The notes beneath the pieces were generated by a model. The model worked only from the letters and a program-made list of their open reading frames with translations, was not told where the DNA came from and ran no database searches. A program made the position numbers and the translations under genes. A stretch of DNA of 64,000 nucleotides, taken from assembly GCF_002119725.1 (NCBI RefSeq), contig NZ_CP021109.1, positions 62,001-126,000 of the forward strand. The letters are read 5' to 3'. Origin of the DNA: Bordetella genomosp. 9 (GTDB lineage Bacteria; Pseudomonadota; Gammaproteobacteria; Burkholderiales; Burkholderiaceae_B). Position 1 is the stretch's first letter; each line of letters begins with the position of its first letter. Below, piece by piece: positions 1 to 8,131 of this stretch.

Positions 1-153
1 CTGCGGCCGGTGCGCGCCAGCGCGGTCTCGCCCGAAGCGCAGAAGAAATTCCTGCCGGCATCCGAGTACGCGCGGGCGGGCACCGTGGATTACGCGAAGA
101 TGGCCGCGGTGCAGCGCGCATTCTCCGAGCGCTATTCCAGGGAAGCCAACTGA
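1..153 (+). CDS. ABC transporter substrate-binding protein, C-terminal fragment
   Basis: The window opens inside a reading frame that runs to a TGA at 151-153, giving the last 50 residues of a protein. The fragment is hydrophilic and helical (KKFLPASEYARAG, then a Tyr/Lys/Arg-rich end), as in the C-terminus of periplasmic binding proteins of iron, polyamine or thiamine type importers. The call rests mainly on context: a permease gene starts one base after the stop and is followed by a second permease and an ATPase. Substrate cannot be told from this fragment. Confidence 0.6.
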   Translation: MRPVRASAVSPEAQKKFLPASEYARAGTVDYAKMAAVQRAFSERYSREAN

Positions 154-154
154 C

Positions 155-970
155 ATGGCCCGCCGCGGTTGGATGTTGTTCGCGGCGCCGGCCGCGGCGC
201 TGTTTCTCGCTTTCTGGCTGCTGCCGATGATACGTCTTGCCGCCGCCGGGTTCACCGTGCGCGATGGCGCCAGCGCGTACTGGGCGGTGCTGACGCATGC
301 GCAATACTGGCGCAGCCTGTTCAATACCGCGGCGCTGTCATTGGCCGCCACGTTCGCCACGCTGCTCGCGGCCTTGCCCGTGGGCCGCTTTCTGGCGGCG
401 CATCCGCGCTTTCCGGGACGCGGCCTGTTGATGGGCATGCTGACCTTTCCGCTGGCGTTTCCCGGTGTGGTCGTCGGCTTCCTGATCATTCTTCTGGCCG
501 GGCGCCAGGGAATCGCCAGCACGGTATCGCGTTGGCTGACGGGCGAACCGCTGGTGTTCGCGTATGGCATGGGCGGCCTCTTCCTGGGCTACCTGTATTT
601 TTCCTTGCCGCGCACCATCGGCATGGTCGCGGCCGCGGCATCGCAGGTGGACCGGGCCATGCTGGAAGCGGCCTGCACATTGGGAGCCGGCGGTTGGCGC
701 CGCTTCGTGGACGTGGAGCTGCCCGCCCTGCGGCCGGCGCTGTCGGCGGCGGGCGCAATGTGCTTCGCCACCAGCATGGGCGCGTTCGGCACGGTGTTCA
801 CGCTCGGCACGCAGATCGACGTCCTGCCGGTCACCATCTACAACGAGTTCACCAACTACGCGAACATTCCCGTCGCGGCCGCGCTTTCCATCGTGCTGGG
901 CGGGGTGACATGGGCGGTTCTGTATGCGGCCCACAATCTATCCGGCGAGCGTGCCGGCGCGGCGGCCTGA
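155..970 (+). CDS. ABC importer permease 1
   Basis: A 271-residue inner-membrane permease. It has about six hydrophobic segments and, near residues 169-190, the cytoplasmic EAA-type loop (LEAACTLGAGGWRRFVDVELP) that docks on the ATPase. The family is the PotB/CysT/FbpB-like binding-protein-dependent transport permeases. The ATG lies one base after the preceding stop, so the genes are translationally coupled. It pairs with the permease that follows and probably with the ATPase at 1823-2824. Substrate is unknown: related clusters are annotated for polyamines, phosphonates or phosphodiesters, and the phosphodiesterase downstream favours a phosphorus compound (inference). Confidence 0.88.
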   Translation: MARRGWMLFAAPAAALFLAFWLLPMIRLAAAGFTVRDGASAYWAVLTHAQYWRSLFNTAALSLAATFATLLAALPVGRFLAAHPRFPGRGLLMGMLTFPLAFPGVVVGFLIILLAGRQGIASTVSRWLTGEPLVFAYGMGGLFLGYLYFSLPRTIGMVAAAASQVDRAMLEAACTLGAGGWRRFVDVELPALRPALSAAGAMCFATSMGAFGTVFTLGTQIDVLPVTIYNEFTNYANIPVAAALSIVLGGVTWAVLYAAHNLSGERAGAAA

Positions 971-974
971 GGCA

Positions 975-1826
975 ATGACGATGCGTTCATCTTCCATGGA
1001 ATCCCGCCTGGGGCTGCTTGCCACGCTGGTGGTCGCGGCCTTCCTGATCGGCCCGGTGATTCTGTCCGTGCTTGCGGGCCTGACGCGCAACGCCTTCGTC
1101 GGCGTGTCCAGTGGTTTGACGCTGCGTTGGGTTGAACAGGTGTGGGCGTTGTATGCCGATACGGTCTGGCGTTCGCTGGCGATCGCCGTGGCCACGCTGG
1201 CGGTGTGCCTGCTGGCCGGCGTGCCGGCCGCCTGGACTTTGACGGTGCACCGCGGCCGTGCCGCGCGCGCCTTCGAGGCCCTGCTGACGCTTCCGGTCGC
1301 CGTCCCCGGGCTGGCGACCGCGCTGGCCCTCATCGTGTCGTGGGGCTCTGTCGGGGCGCTGCGCGGCAGCACCGCGTTCATCATCATCGGCCACGTGCTG
1401 TTCACGCTGCCCTTCATGGTGCGGGCGGCGCGCGCGAGCATGGAGCTGGCCGACCTCGCCAACCTGGACGAGGCGGCGGCCACGCTGGGCGCATCGATCG
1501 CGCAGCGCTTTCTGCACATCGTGGTTCCCAATGCGGTGCCCGGCATCCTGACGGGCTCGCTGACCGTGCTGACCCTCTCGGTCGGCGAATTCAATCTCAC
1601 CTGGCTGCTGCATACCCCCTTGACCAAGACCTTGCCTGTCGGCCTGGCCGATAGCTACGCGTCGATGCGGTTGGAGGTAGGTTCGGCCTACACGCTGGTA
1701 TTCCTCCTGATGATCATGCCCTTGCTTCTCGGCCTGCAATGGTTCGCCAGCCGCGCCACCGACAGCCGGCGCGGCGGCCGCCTGCGCGCCCCCGCGGCGC
1801 TGCCCGACGCGGGAGCGGCGCGATGA
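975..1826 (+). CDS. ABC importer permease 2
   Basis: A 283-residue inner-membrane permease of the same family as its upstream neighbour (PotC-like position). It shows several hydrophobic helices and an EAA loop (NLDEAAATLGASIAQRFLHI) around residues 150-170. I chose the ATG at 975, four bases after the previous stop; a second ATG at 981 is possible, and reading further upstream would overlap the first permease. Its TGA overlaps the ATG of the ATPase gene (ATGA). Two different permeases plus one ATPase suggest a heterodimeric membrane core. Confidence 0.88.
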   Translation: MTMRSSSMESRLGLLATLVVAAFLIGPVILSVLAGLTRNAFVGVSSGLTLRWVEQVWALYADTVWRSLAIAVATLAVCLLAGVPAAWTLTVHRGRAARAFEALLTLPVAVPGLATALALIVSWGSVGALRGSTAFIIIGHVLFTLPFMVRAARASMELADLANLDEAAATLGASIAQRFLHIVVPNAVPGILTGSLTVLTLSVGEFNLTWLLHTPLTKTLPVGLADSYASMRLEVGSAYTLVFLLMIMPLLLGLQWFASRATDSRRGGRLRAPAALPDAGAAR

Positions 1827-2824
1827 ACGTTCCCCATGCGTCCGTGAAGATTTCCCTGCATCGGTGCGCCAAAACGTGGCCGGACGGCACCCGGGCCTTG
1901 CATCCGGTGGATCTGGATGTGCAAGGCGGCGCCACGCTCGCGCTGCTGGGGCCGTCCGGCTGCGGCAAGACCACGCTGTTGCGCATGATCTGCGGATTGG
2001 AGCAGCCGGATGCCGGCGGCCGCATCTGCTTCGATGGCGAAGACGTCACCGCGCTGCCGCCGCAGGCGCGCGGCGTCGGCGTGGTGTTCCAGAACTATGC
2101 CCTGTTTCCCAACATGACGGTGGCCGGCAACGTTGGCTACGGGCTGCGCGTGCGCGGCATGCCGGCGGCGCAACGTGAAGCGCGCGTGCGACAGATGCTG
2201 GCGCTCGTGCGGCTGGAGCAGTACGCCGACCGCCGCATCGGCCAGTTGTCCGGCGGCCAGCGTCAGCGCGTGGCGCTGGCGCGCGCCCTGGCGATACAGC
2301 CGCGCGTCCTGCTGCTCGATGAACCGTTGACGGCGCTGGATGCGAAGCTGCGCGAACACCTGCGCGTAGAGCTCGCGCAGCTGCTGCGCGAGCTCGCGAT
2401 CACCACGGTGATCGTCACGCATGACCAGGAAGAAGCGATGATGCTGGGCGACCGCATCGCCGTGATGTCGGCGGGCAGGCTGGAACAGATCGGCACCGCG
2501 GAGTCGTTGTACCGATCGCCGGCAACCGCCTTCGTGGCCGAGTTTCTCGGCACCTTGTGCCGGATCCGCGCGGGTCTGCGCGACGGATTGCTGTCGCCCG
2601 GCCACGCAGAGATTGCCTTTCGTCCGCACGAAGCCGAATTACGGCCGCCCGTCGGGGACGCCGCCACCGGCCGCATCGCGGGCCGCTTCTTCCTTGGGTC
2701 GGGGATCCGCTTTGAAATCCGCCTGGAGGACGGCCAGACGTTTCCGGTTCACGCCGCGGCAGACAGCCCCTATGCCGTGGGCGACCGTGTCGACGTGAGG
2801 TTGCTGCGCCCGCTCAACGCCTGA
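1823..2824 (+). CDS. ABC importer ATP-binding protein
   Basis: A 333-residue ATPase of the PotA/FbpC/UgpC class. Visible motifs are Walker A (GPSGCGKTT, about residues 41-49), the Q-loop (VVFQNYALFPNMT), the signature LSGGQRQR, Walker B (LLLDEPLTALD) and the switch histidine (VTHDQEEA). The roughly 100 residues after the ATPase domain match the regulatory TOBE-like domain of this class. The start at 1823 overlaps the stop of permease 2, so the gene is coupled to it. It energises the importer encoded from position 1. Confidence 0.92.
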   Translation: MNVPHASVKISLHRCAKTWPDGTRALHPVDLDVQGGATLALLGPSGCGKTTLLRMICGLEQPDAGGRICFDGEDVTALPPQARGVGVVFQNYALFPNMTVAGNVGYGLRVRGMPAAQREARVRQMLALVRLEQYADRRIGQLSGGQRQRVALARALAIQPRVLLLDEPLTALDAKLREHLRVELAQLLRELAITTVIVTHDQEEAMMLGDRIAVMSAGRLEQIGTAESLYRSPATAFVAEFLGTLCRIRAGLRDGLLSPGHAEIAFRPHEAELRPPVGDAATGRIAGRFFLGSGIRFEIRLEDGQTFPVHAAADSPYAVGDRVDVRLLRPLNA

Positions 2825-2939
2825 TGCGCGGCCTCGCATGCGGCCGACGCCGCACGCAATATTCCCGGCCGGGAGCGCCGCGCAGGCGCACCGGCTGTTC
2901 TACCCGAACCTTCAAACGCCGTCGCGGCGATCATCCATC

Positions 2940-3761
2940 ATGCTCATTGCCCAGCTCAGCGATCTTCATATCCGACTGCCCGGCCAGAAGGCCTACCGCG
3001 TGGTCGCCACGGACGCCTACCTGCCGCCGGCAGTGGCCGCCGTCAACGCGCAGGCGCCGCGGCCCGACGTGGTCGTGATTTCCGGCGACCTGACCGACTT
3101 CGGCCGTCCCGCCGAGTACGCACACCTCAAGCATCTGCTCGACGAACTGCGCATGCCCTACCTGCTGCTGCCGGGCAACCATGACGATCGGGCAATGCTT
3201 GCCGAGGTGTTTGCGGACCACGTCTACCTGGCCGGACATGACGGTTATGTGCAATACGCCGTCGAAGACTATCCGGTTCGCATTGTCGTGCTCGATACGG
3301 TGGTCCATGGAGAGAGCCATGGCGCGTTGTGTGAACGCCGGCTGGCCTGGCTCGCGGACCGCCTGGCCGAGCAGCCCGACCGCCCCACGGTATTGGTCAT
3401 GCATCACCCGCCGTTCAACACCGGTATTGGGCACATGGACGCCATCGGCCTTCGGGAAGGCGCGGATGCGCTCGCCCGTATCGTCGCGCGGCATGGCAAC
3501 GTCGAGCGCATCCTGTGCGGTCATTTGCATCGCAGCATTTTCCGGCGCTTCGGCGGCACCATCGCATCCACCTGCCCCAGTCCCGCGCACCAGGTCGCCC
3601 TGGATCTGCGCAACGATGCGCCTTCGGCCTTCGTGATGGAGCCGCCAGCCTACATGCTGCATGAATGGCGCGACGGCGCGCTCGTCAGCCATGTGGCCTA
3701 CATCGGCAACTACGACGGTCCGTATCCGTTCCACGAAGGCGGTGCGCTGATCGACGTCTGA
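2940..3761 (+). CDS. GpdQ-type phosphodiesterase (binuclear metallophosphoesterase)
   Basis: A 273-residue cytoplasmic phosphoesterase. The metal-site motifs fall where they do in Enterobacter GpdQ: D8 and H10 (SDLH), D50 (SGDLTD), N80-H81 (PGNHD), then HHPP and GHLH. The N-terminus and the CPSPAHQVALDL segment also resemble GpdQ, which hydrolyses glycerophosphodiesters and other phosphodiesters; CpdA cAMP phosphodiesterase is the other close relative. The ATG at 2940 begins at the conserved first beta strand. Sitting between two ABC importers, one Ugp-like, it may release phosphate or glycerol phosphate from imported diesters (inference). The 115-base gap before it has no clear promoter. Confidence 0.85.
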   Translation: MLIAQLSDLHIRLPGQKAYRVVATDAYLPPAVAAVNAQAPRPDVVVISGDLTDFGRPAEYAHLKHLLDELRMPYLLLPGNHDDRAMLAEVFADHVYLAGHDGYVQYAVEDYPVRIVVLDTVVHGESHGALCERRLAWLADRLAEQPDRPTVLVMHHPPFNTGIGHMDAIGLREGADALARIVARHGNVERILCGHLHRSIFRRFGGTIASTCPSPAHQVALDLRNDAPSAFVMEPPAYMLHEWRDGALVSHVAYIGNYDGPYPFHEGGALIDV

Positions 3762-3801
3762 AGTGTGCCAAATGCCACAGTACCGTCATCTTCGCACTGC
3801 A

Positions 3802-3821
3802 AAATGAAAAGGATTTCATTT
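3802..3821. promoter_or_regulatory. palindrome before the Ugp-like operon, candidate operator
   Basis: AAATGAAA-AGGA-TTTCATTT is a perfect 8-base inverted repeat with a 4-base centre, AT-rich in a GC-rich region, 41 bases upstream of the ATPase start. Its position suggests a repressor site. The cognate regulator is not encoded nearby and I do not recognise the motif. Confidence 0.4.
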
Positions 3822-3862
3822 ACCTTCACAATAGGCCACGCGCACAGCAATAACGAGGGGAC

Positions 3863-4915
3863 ATGGCAGCGATCGTTCTTGAACAGCTGACGAAACGATA
3901 TGCGGATGCGGCGGCCATACGCGATGTCGGCGTGGTGGTGCCGGAAGGCAGTTTCACCGTGCTACTGGGTCCGTCCGGCTGCGGAAAGTCGACCACGCTG
4001 CGCATGATCGCGGGGCTGGACACGCCCACTTCCGGCCGCATCCTCATCGGCGGGCGGGACGTCACGCATCTTCCCCCCGCGCAGCGCCGCATCGCCATGG
4101 TTTTCCAGTCGTATGCGCTCTTTCCGCATCTGACCGTGCGGGAAAACATCCTGTTCGGCCTGAAAGTGCGCAAGGAGCCGTCGGCCGGATACGAGGAGCG
4201 TTTGAAGCGGGTGGCCGCCCTGTTGGGGCTTGGCCAGCTGTTGGACCGCAAGCCCGCGCAGCTTTCCGGCGGGCAGCAGCAGCGGGTTGCACTGGGCCGG
4301 GCCGTGATTTCCGAAGCGCCTGTCTGCCTGATGGATGAGCCGCTGTCGAATCTGGACGCGCAACTGCGCCACGACATGCGCCGCGAGATCCGTGCGTTGC
4401 AGCGCAAGCTTGGCATCACGATGGTGTACGTCACCCATGACCAGACCGAAGCCATGAGCATGGCCGATCAGGTCGTTTTGCTGCGCAACGGCGAAGTCGA
4501 GCAGTGCGACACGCCCGACGGCCTGTACGCGCGCCCCGCAACGGAATTCGCGGCGCGGTTCATCGGCACGCCCCCCATGAATCTGCTGACGCTGGACAAG
4601 GTGGAAGGCGCGCTGGTTGTGGCCGGGACCGGCCAGCCCCCGATCGCCGATGCGCCGGCGGCGGCCGTTCGGCTGGGTGTGCGGCCCGAGCACATCCGGT
4701 TGGGCGAGCACGGCCATGCCGCCACGGTGCAAGGCGTCGAATATTTCGGCGCGGACTCGATCGTCACGTGCAACGTCGGCGCCAACACCGGCATCGCGGT
4801 GCGTGTCACCGGCCACGCGGCCGTGACGCCGGGGCACCGGGTCTGCCTGGACTGGCTGCCGGCGAACGAACACTTTTTCGACGCGCGCGGCAAAGCGCTT
4901 TCGCCGTCCCGTTGA
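3863..4915 (+). CDS. ugpC: UgpC/MalK-type ABC ATPase
   Basis: A 350-residue ATPase. It has Walker A (GPSGCGKST, residues 36-44), Q-loop (MVFQSYALFPHLT), signature LSGGQQQR, Walker B (CLMDEPLSNLD), switch His (VTHDQTEA) and a C-terminal MalK/UgpC regulatory domain with the VRPEHI segment. Length matches UgpC. It starts 8 bases after a GAGGGG ribosome site and begins an operon with a binding protein and two permeases. Homologues import glycerol-3-phosphate, glycerophosphodiesters or sugars. The exact ligand cannot be read from sequence, so the symbol is by family only. Confidence 0.85.
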   Translation: MAAIVLEQLTKRYADAAAIRDVGVVVPEGSFTVLLGPSGCGKSTTLRMIAGLDTPTSGRILIGGRDVTHLPPAQRRIAMVFQSYALFPHLTVRENILFGLKVRKEPSAGYEERLKRVAALLGLGQLLDRKPAQLSGGQQQRVALGRAVISEAPVCLMDEPLSNLDAQLRHDMRREIRALQRKLGITMVYVTHDQTEAMSMADQVVLLRNGEVEQCDTPDGLYARPATEFAARFIGTPPMNLLTLDKVEGALVVAGTGQPPIADAPAAAVRLGVRPEHIRLGEHGHAATVQGVEYFGADSIVTCNVGANTGIAVRVTGHAAVTPGHRVCLDWLPANEHFFDARGKALSPSR

Positions 4916-4969
4916 GCGCGGTCCCCTTCCATCCGTGTTTCTTTCTCCTCCCCCACCCAGGAAATCGCT

Positions 4970-6262
4970 ATGCGACGCACCGTTTTGAAAAGTCTCGCCG
5001 CCCTGATCGCGGGTGCATGCTTTTCCCTTCCCGTCCACGCCGCCGAGCCGGTCGATGTGGAGTTCTACTATCCGGTCGCCGTCGGCGGTCCCATCACCAA
5101 AATCATCGACACCATGGTGGCCGATTTCCACAAGGAAAATCCGGACATCAATATCCGCCCTGTCTACGCGGGCTCGTACCAGGATTCCATCGCGAAGGTG
5201 TTGACCACGATGAAGGGCGGCAAGCCGCCGCAGCTGGCCGTGCTGTTGTCCACCGATATGTTCACGCTGATCGACGAGGACGCCATCGTGCCGATCGATG
5301 GCCTGGCCAATGACCCGGCCGGCAAGCAATGGCTGGGTGGCTTCTACGACGCCTTCATGCAGAACAGCCGCACCGGCGGCCACATCTGGGGCGTGCCGTT
5401 CCAGCGCTCGACCATCGTCATGTACTACAACAAGGACCTGTTCCGCGCTGCCGGCCTGGATCCGGAGCGTCCGCCGTCGACGTGGGACGAGCTGACCGAG
5501 GCGGCCAAAAAGCTGACCAGGAAAGACGCTGCCGGCAACGTCACGCAGTGGGGCATCGAGATTCCGTCGGGCGGCAGCTTCGCCTACTGGCTCTTCCAGG
5601 CGCTGACCACGCCGAACAACGCCATCCTGATGAACGAGGCCGGCAACCAGACGATGCTGGACAAGCCGGCCGTGGTTGAAGCCGCGCAGTTCTGGCGCGA
5701 TCTTTCGGCCAAGCATGGCGTGATGCCATCGGGCACCATCGATTGGGGTACCACCCCCAAAGACTTCCTGGAGAAGAAAGCGGCCATCGTCTGGACCACC
5801 ACGGGGAATCTGACCAATATCCGTGCGAATGCCAGCTTCCCCTTTGGGGTGGCGATGATGCCGAAGAAGGTGCGCGGCGGCAGCCCCACGGGCGGCGGCA
5901 ATTTCTATATTTTCAAGAGCGGTACGCCAGCCCAGCAGAAGGCGGCCCTGAAGTTCGCGCAGTGGGCCACCTCGCCCGAGCGCGCGGCCGATTGGAGCAT
6001 CGCCACGGGGTATGTCGCGGTCACGCCCGCCGCCTGGGAAACCGGCAAGATGAAAAAATACGCCCAGGAAGTGCCGGCCGCCACGGTCGCGCGCGACCAG
6101 CTGGCGGTCAGCGTGGCGGAATTCTCCACGCACGAGAACCAGCGCGTGACGAAGGTGCTGAATGACGCACTGCAGGCCATCCTGACGGGCGCCAAGCCCG
6201 CGCAGCAGGCGCTCAGCGATGCCCAGCGCGAGGCGGACCGCATCCTGCGGCCCTATCGGTAA
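4970..6262 (+). CDS. ugpB: extracellular solute-binding protein, UgpB-like
   Basis: A 430-residue periplasmic binding protein of family 1 (MalE/UgpB). It starts with a typical signal peptide (MRRTVLK, hydrophobic stretch, cleavage after VHA about residue 24). The mature part begins VDVEFYYPVAVGGP and contains segments characteristic of UgpB-like proteins, such as YYNKDLFRAAGLDPERPP and GGGNFYIFK. The ribosome site AGGAAA lies 7 bases before the ATG. It delivers substrate to the permeases encoded immediately downstream. Glycerol-3-phosphate or a glycerophosphodiester is the likeliest ligand given the neighbouring phosphodiesterase, which is inference. Confidence 0.85.
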   Translation: MRRTVLKSLAALIAGACFSLPVHAAEPVDVEFYYPVAVGGPITKIIDTMVADFHKENPDINIRPVYAGSYQDSIAKVLTTMKGGKPPQLAVLLSTDMFTLIDEDAIVPIDGLANDPAGKQWLGGFYDAFMQNSRTGGHIWGVPFQRSTIVMYYNKDLFRAAGLDPERPPSTWDELTEAAKKLTRKDAAGNVTQWGIEIPSGGSFAYWLFQALTTPNNAILMNEAGNQTMLDKPAVVEAAQFWRDLSAKHGVMPSGTIDWGTTPKDFLEKKAAIVWTTTGNLTNIRANASFPFGVAMMPKKVRGGSPTGGGNFYIFKSGTPAQQKAALKFAQWATSPERAADWSIATGYVAVTPAAWETGKMKKYAQEVPAATVARDQLAVSVAEFSTHENQRVTKVLNDALQAILTGAKPAQQALSDAQREADRILRPYR

Positions 6263-6281
6263 GCGGAAGGCGGAGGGTGGC

Positions 6282-7172
6282 ATGAGGACACCGGCGATTG
6301 CCAACCCCATGAAGGCGGTCTACGCCTGGCTGCTGCTCTTGCCGGCGGTGGTCCTGCTGGCCGCCTTCACCCACTATCCCGCGATCGCCACCGTCTGGCA
6401 CACCTTCTTTTCGACGCCGAAAGGACGGCGGCCGGCGGTGTTCGTGGGCCTGGACAACTACCAGGCCATGCGGGACGACCCGGTGTTCTGGCAGGCGCTA
6501 TGGAACAACCTGTGGTTCGCCCTGGGCACGGTGCCGACGTCGGTGGCCGTCGCGCTGGCCATGGCCTTGTGGGTGAACCGCGGCCTGGCCGGGCGCGGTT
6601 TTCTGCGCCTTTCGTATTTCACGCCCACCGTCCTGCCCATGGTCGCCGTGGCCAATATCTGGCTGTTCTTCTACACGCCTCAATACGGTCTTATCGCGCA
6701 GGTATTGCAATGGTTCGGTGTGCCCGGCGTGAACTGGCTGGGCTCGCGCGAAACCGCCCTGCCCGCGTTGATGGTGGTGTCCGTATGGAAAGAGGCGGGC
6801 TTCTTCATGATCTTCTACCTGGCGGCGCTGCAGGGCATATCGCCGTCGTTGCGCGAGGCCGCCCTGCTCGAAGGGGCGTCGCGATGGCAGTACTTCCGCC
6901 GCGTGCTGTGGCCGCTGCTCATGCCGACCACGCTGTTCGTTCTGATCAACGCACTCATCAATGCCTTCCGGCTGGTCGATCACGTGGTCGTGATGACGCG
7001 CGGCGGTCCGGATAACGCCAGCACGCTGCTGCTGTTCTACATTTTCCAGGTCGGCTTCAGCTTCTGGGATACGGCTTACGCCGCGACGTTGACAGTGGTA
7101 TTGCTGGTGGTGCTGGCAGTCACGGCGCTTGTGAAGTTCCACTGGCTCGACAAGAGGACGCACTACCAATGA
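6282..7172 (+). CDS. ugpA: UgpA-like ABC permease
   Basis: A 296-residue inner-membrane permease of the MalF/UgpA family. It has a first transmembrane segment at about residues 12-33 and an EAA loop (LREAALLEGASRWQYFRRVLWP) near residue 195. The ATG at 6282 follows a purine-rich GGAAGGCGGAGG ribosome site 19 bases after the ugpB-like stop. Its stop overlaps the start of the next permease (ATGA), giving coupled translation and a one-to-one complex. Confidence 0.88.
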   Translation: MRTPAIANPMKAVYAWLLLLPAVVLLAAFTHYPAIATVWHTFFSTPKGRRPAVFVGLDNYQAMRDDPVFWQALWNNLWFALGTVPTSVAVALAMALWVNRGLAGRGFLRLSYFTPTVLPMVAVANIWLFFYTPQYGLIAQVLQWFGVPGVNWLGSRETALPALMVVSVWKEAGFFMIFYLAALQGISPSLREAALLEGASRWQYFRRVLWPLLMPTTLFVLINALINAFRLVDHVVVMTRGGPDNASTLLLFYIFQVGFSFWDTAYAATLTVVLLVVLAVTALVKFHWLDKRTHYQ

Positions 7173-8059
7173 AACGCGCGCTGTCGCAGTCCCTGGAGCA
7201 GACCCTGCCGCGTCCGGGGCGGCGCACCGCGCGCCGCGAAGGCGTGGCGGCCTGGCAGGCGCCGGGCTGGCTGGATACCGTCGGCGCGTGGCTGCTGGGC
7301 ATCCTTTGGATACTTCCCTTGCTGTATGCCGTCTGGGCGGCCTTTCACCCGCCTGCCTATGCGACGCGATTCGATCTGTTTGCGCCGCTGACGCTGGACA
7401 ACTTCCTGCGCGCCTGGGACGCCGCCCCTTTCCCGCGCTACTTCCTGAATACTTTCGCGCTCGTGACCATGGTGCTCGCGGCTCAGCTGGTGCTGTGCAC
7501 CATGGCCGGCTACGCCTTCGCCAGGTTCCAGTTTCGCGGCCGCGATCTAGTGTTCATGCTGGTCCTGCTGCAGCTGATGGTGATGCCCGACGTGCTGATC
7601 GTGGAAAACTACCGCACCATGAGCTGGCTGGGCCTGCGCGATACGGTGTTCGCCATCGGCCTGCCCTACTTCGCATCGGCATTCGGTATCTTCCTGCTGC
7701 GGCAGACCTTCAAAACCATTCCGCGCGAATTGGAAGAGGCGGCGCGCGTGGAAGGCGCGAACGGCTTGCAGATTTTGATGAAGGTCTATGTGCCGCTGGC
7801 GCGGCCCACCTATATCGCCTACGGCCTGGTGTCGGTGAGCTACCACTGGAACAACTTCCTGTGGCCCCTCATCATCACCAATTCGGTGGAGACGCGTCCG
7901 CTCACGGTGGGATTGCAGGTGTTCTCGTCCACCGACCAGGGGATCGACTGGTCCGTCATCACGGCGGCCACCTTGCTGTCGGCAGCGCCGCTGCTCATCG
8001 CCTTTCTCCTCTTCCAGCGGCAATTCGTGCAATCTTTCCTGCGCGCCGGCATCCGCTGA
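7169..8059 (+). CDS. ugpE: UgpE-like ABC permease
   Basis: A 296-residue inner-membrane permease of the MalG/UgpE family. The N-terminal 30 residues are basic and cytoplasmic, followed by about six membrane segments. The EAA loop (LEEAARVEGANGLQILMKVYVP) lies near residue 190, and the ending RQFVQSFLRAGIR is typical of MalG-type permeases. It overlaps the previous gene by four bases and is the last gene of the operon. It converges with leuA. Confidence 0.88.
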   Translation: MKRALSQSLEQTLPRPGRRTARREGVAAWQAPGWLDTVGAWLLGILWILPLLYAVWAAFHPPAYATRFDLFAPLTLDNFLRAWDAAPFPRYFLNTFALVTMVLAAQLVLCTMAGYAFARFQFRGRDLVFMLVLLQLMVMPDVLIVENYRTMSWLGLRDTVFAIGLPYFASAFGIFLLRQTFKTIPRELEEAARVEGANGLQILMKVYVPLARPTYIAYGLVSVSYHWNNFLWPLIITNSVETRPLTVGLQVFSSTDQGIDWSVITAATLLSAAPLLIAFLLFQRQFVQSFLRAGIR

Positions 8060-8071
8060 GCGGCACACACG

Positions 8072-8108
8072 AAAAAATGGCGGCAAGGCCGGGACGCCTT
8101 GCCGCCAT
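8072..8108 (-). terminator. rho-independent terminator of leuA
   Basis: A perfect 13-bp stem (ATGGCGGCAAGGC at 8077-8089, complement at 8096-8108) with a 6-base loop. On the - strand it is followed directly by six T residues, 23 bases after the leuA stop. It lies between the convergent ugpE-like gene and leuA. On the + strand it lacks a T run, so the intended reader is leuA. Confidence 0.85.
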
Positions 8109-8131
8109 TCATGCGCCGCACACGCGTGGCG

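Noticed and set aside
3762..3862. Pho box before the Ugp-like operon
   Set aside because: One CCGTCAT-like half-site occurs, but the second half at the right spacing does not match CTGTCAT. Not supported.
3962..6310. A 782-codon frame antisense to the Ugp-like ATPase and binding protein
   Set aside because: The sense strand encodes clear ABC proteins with all motifs. The antisense product is low-complexity and unlike any family.
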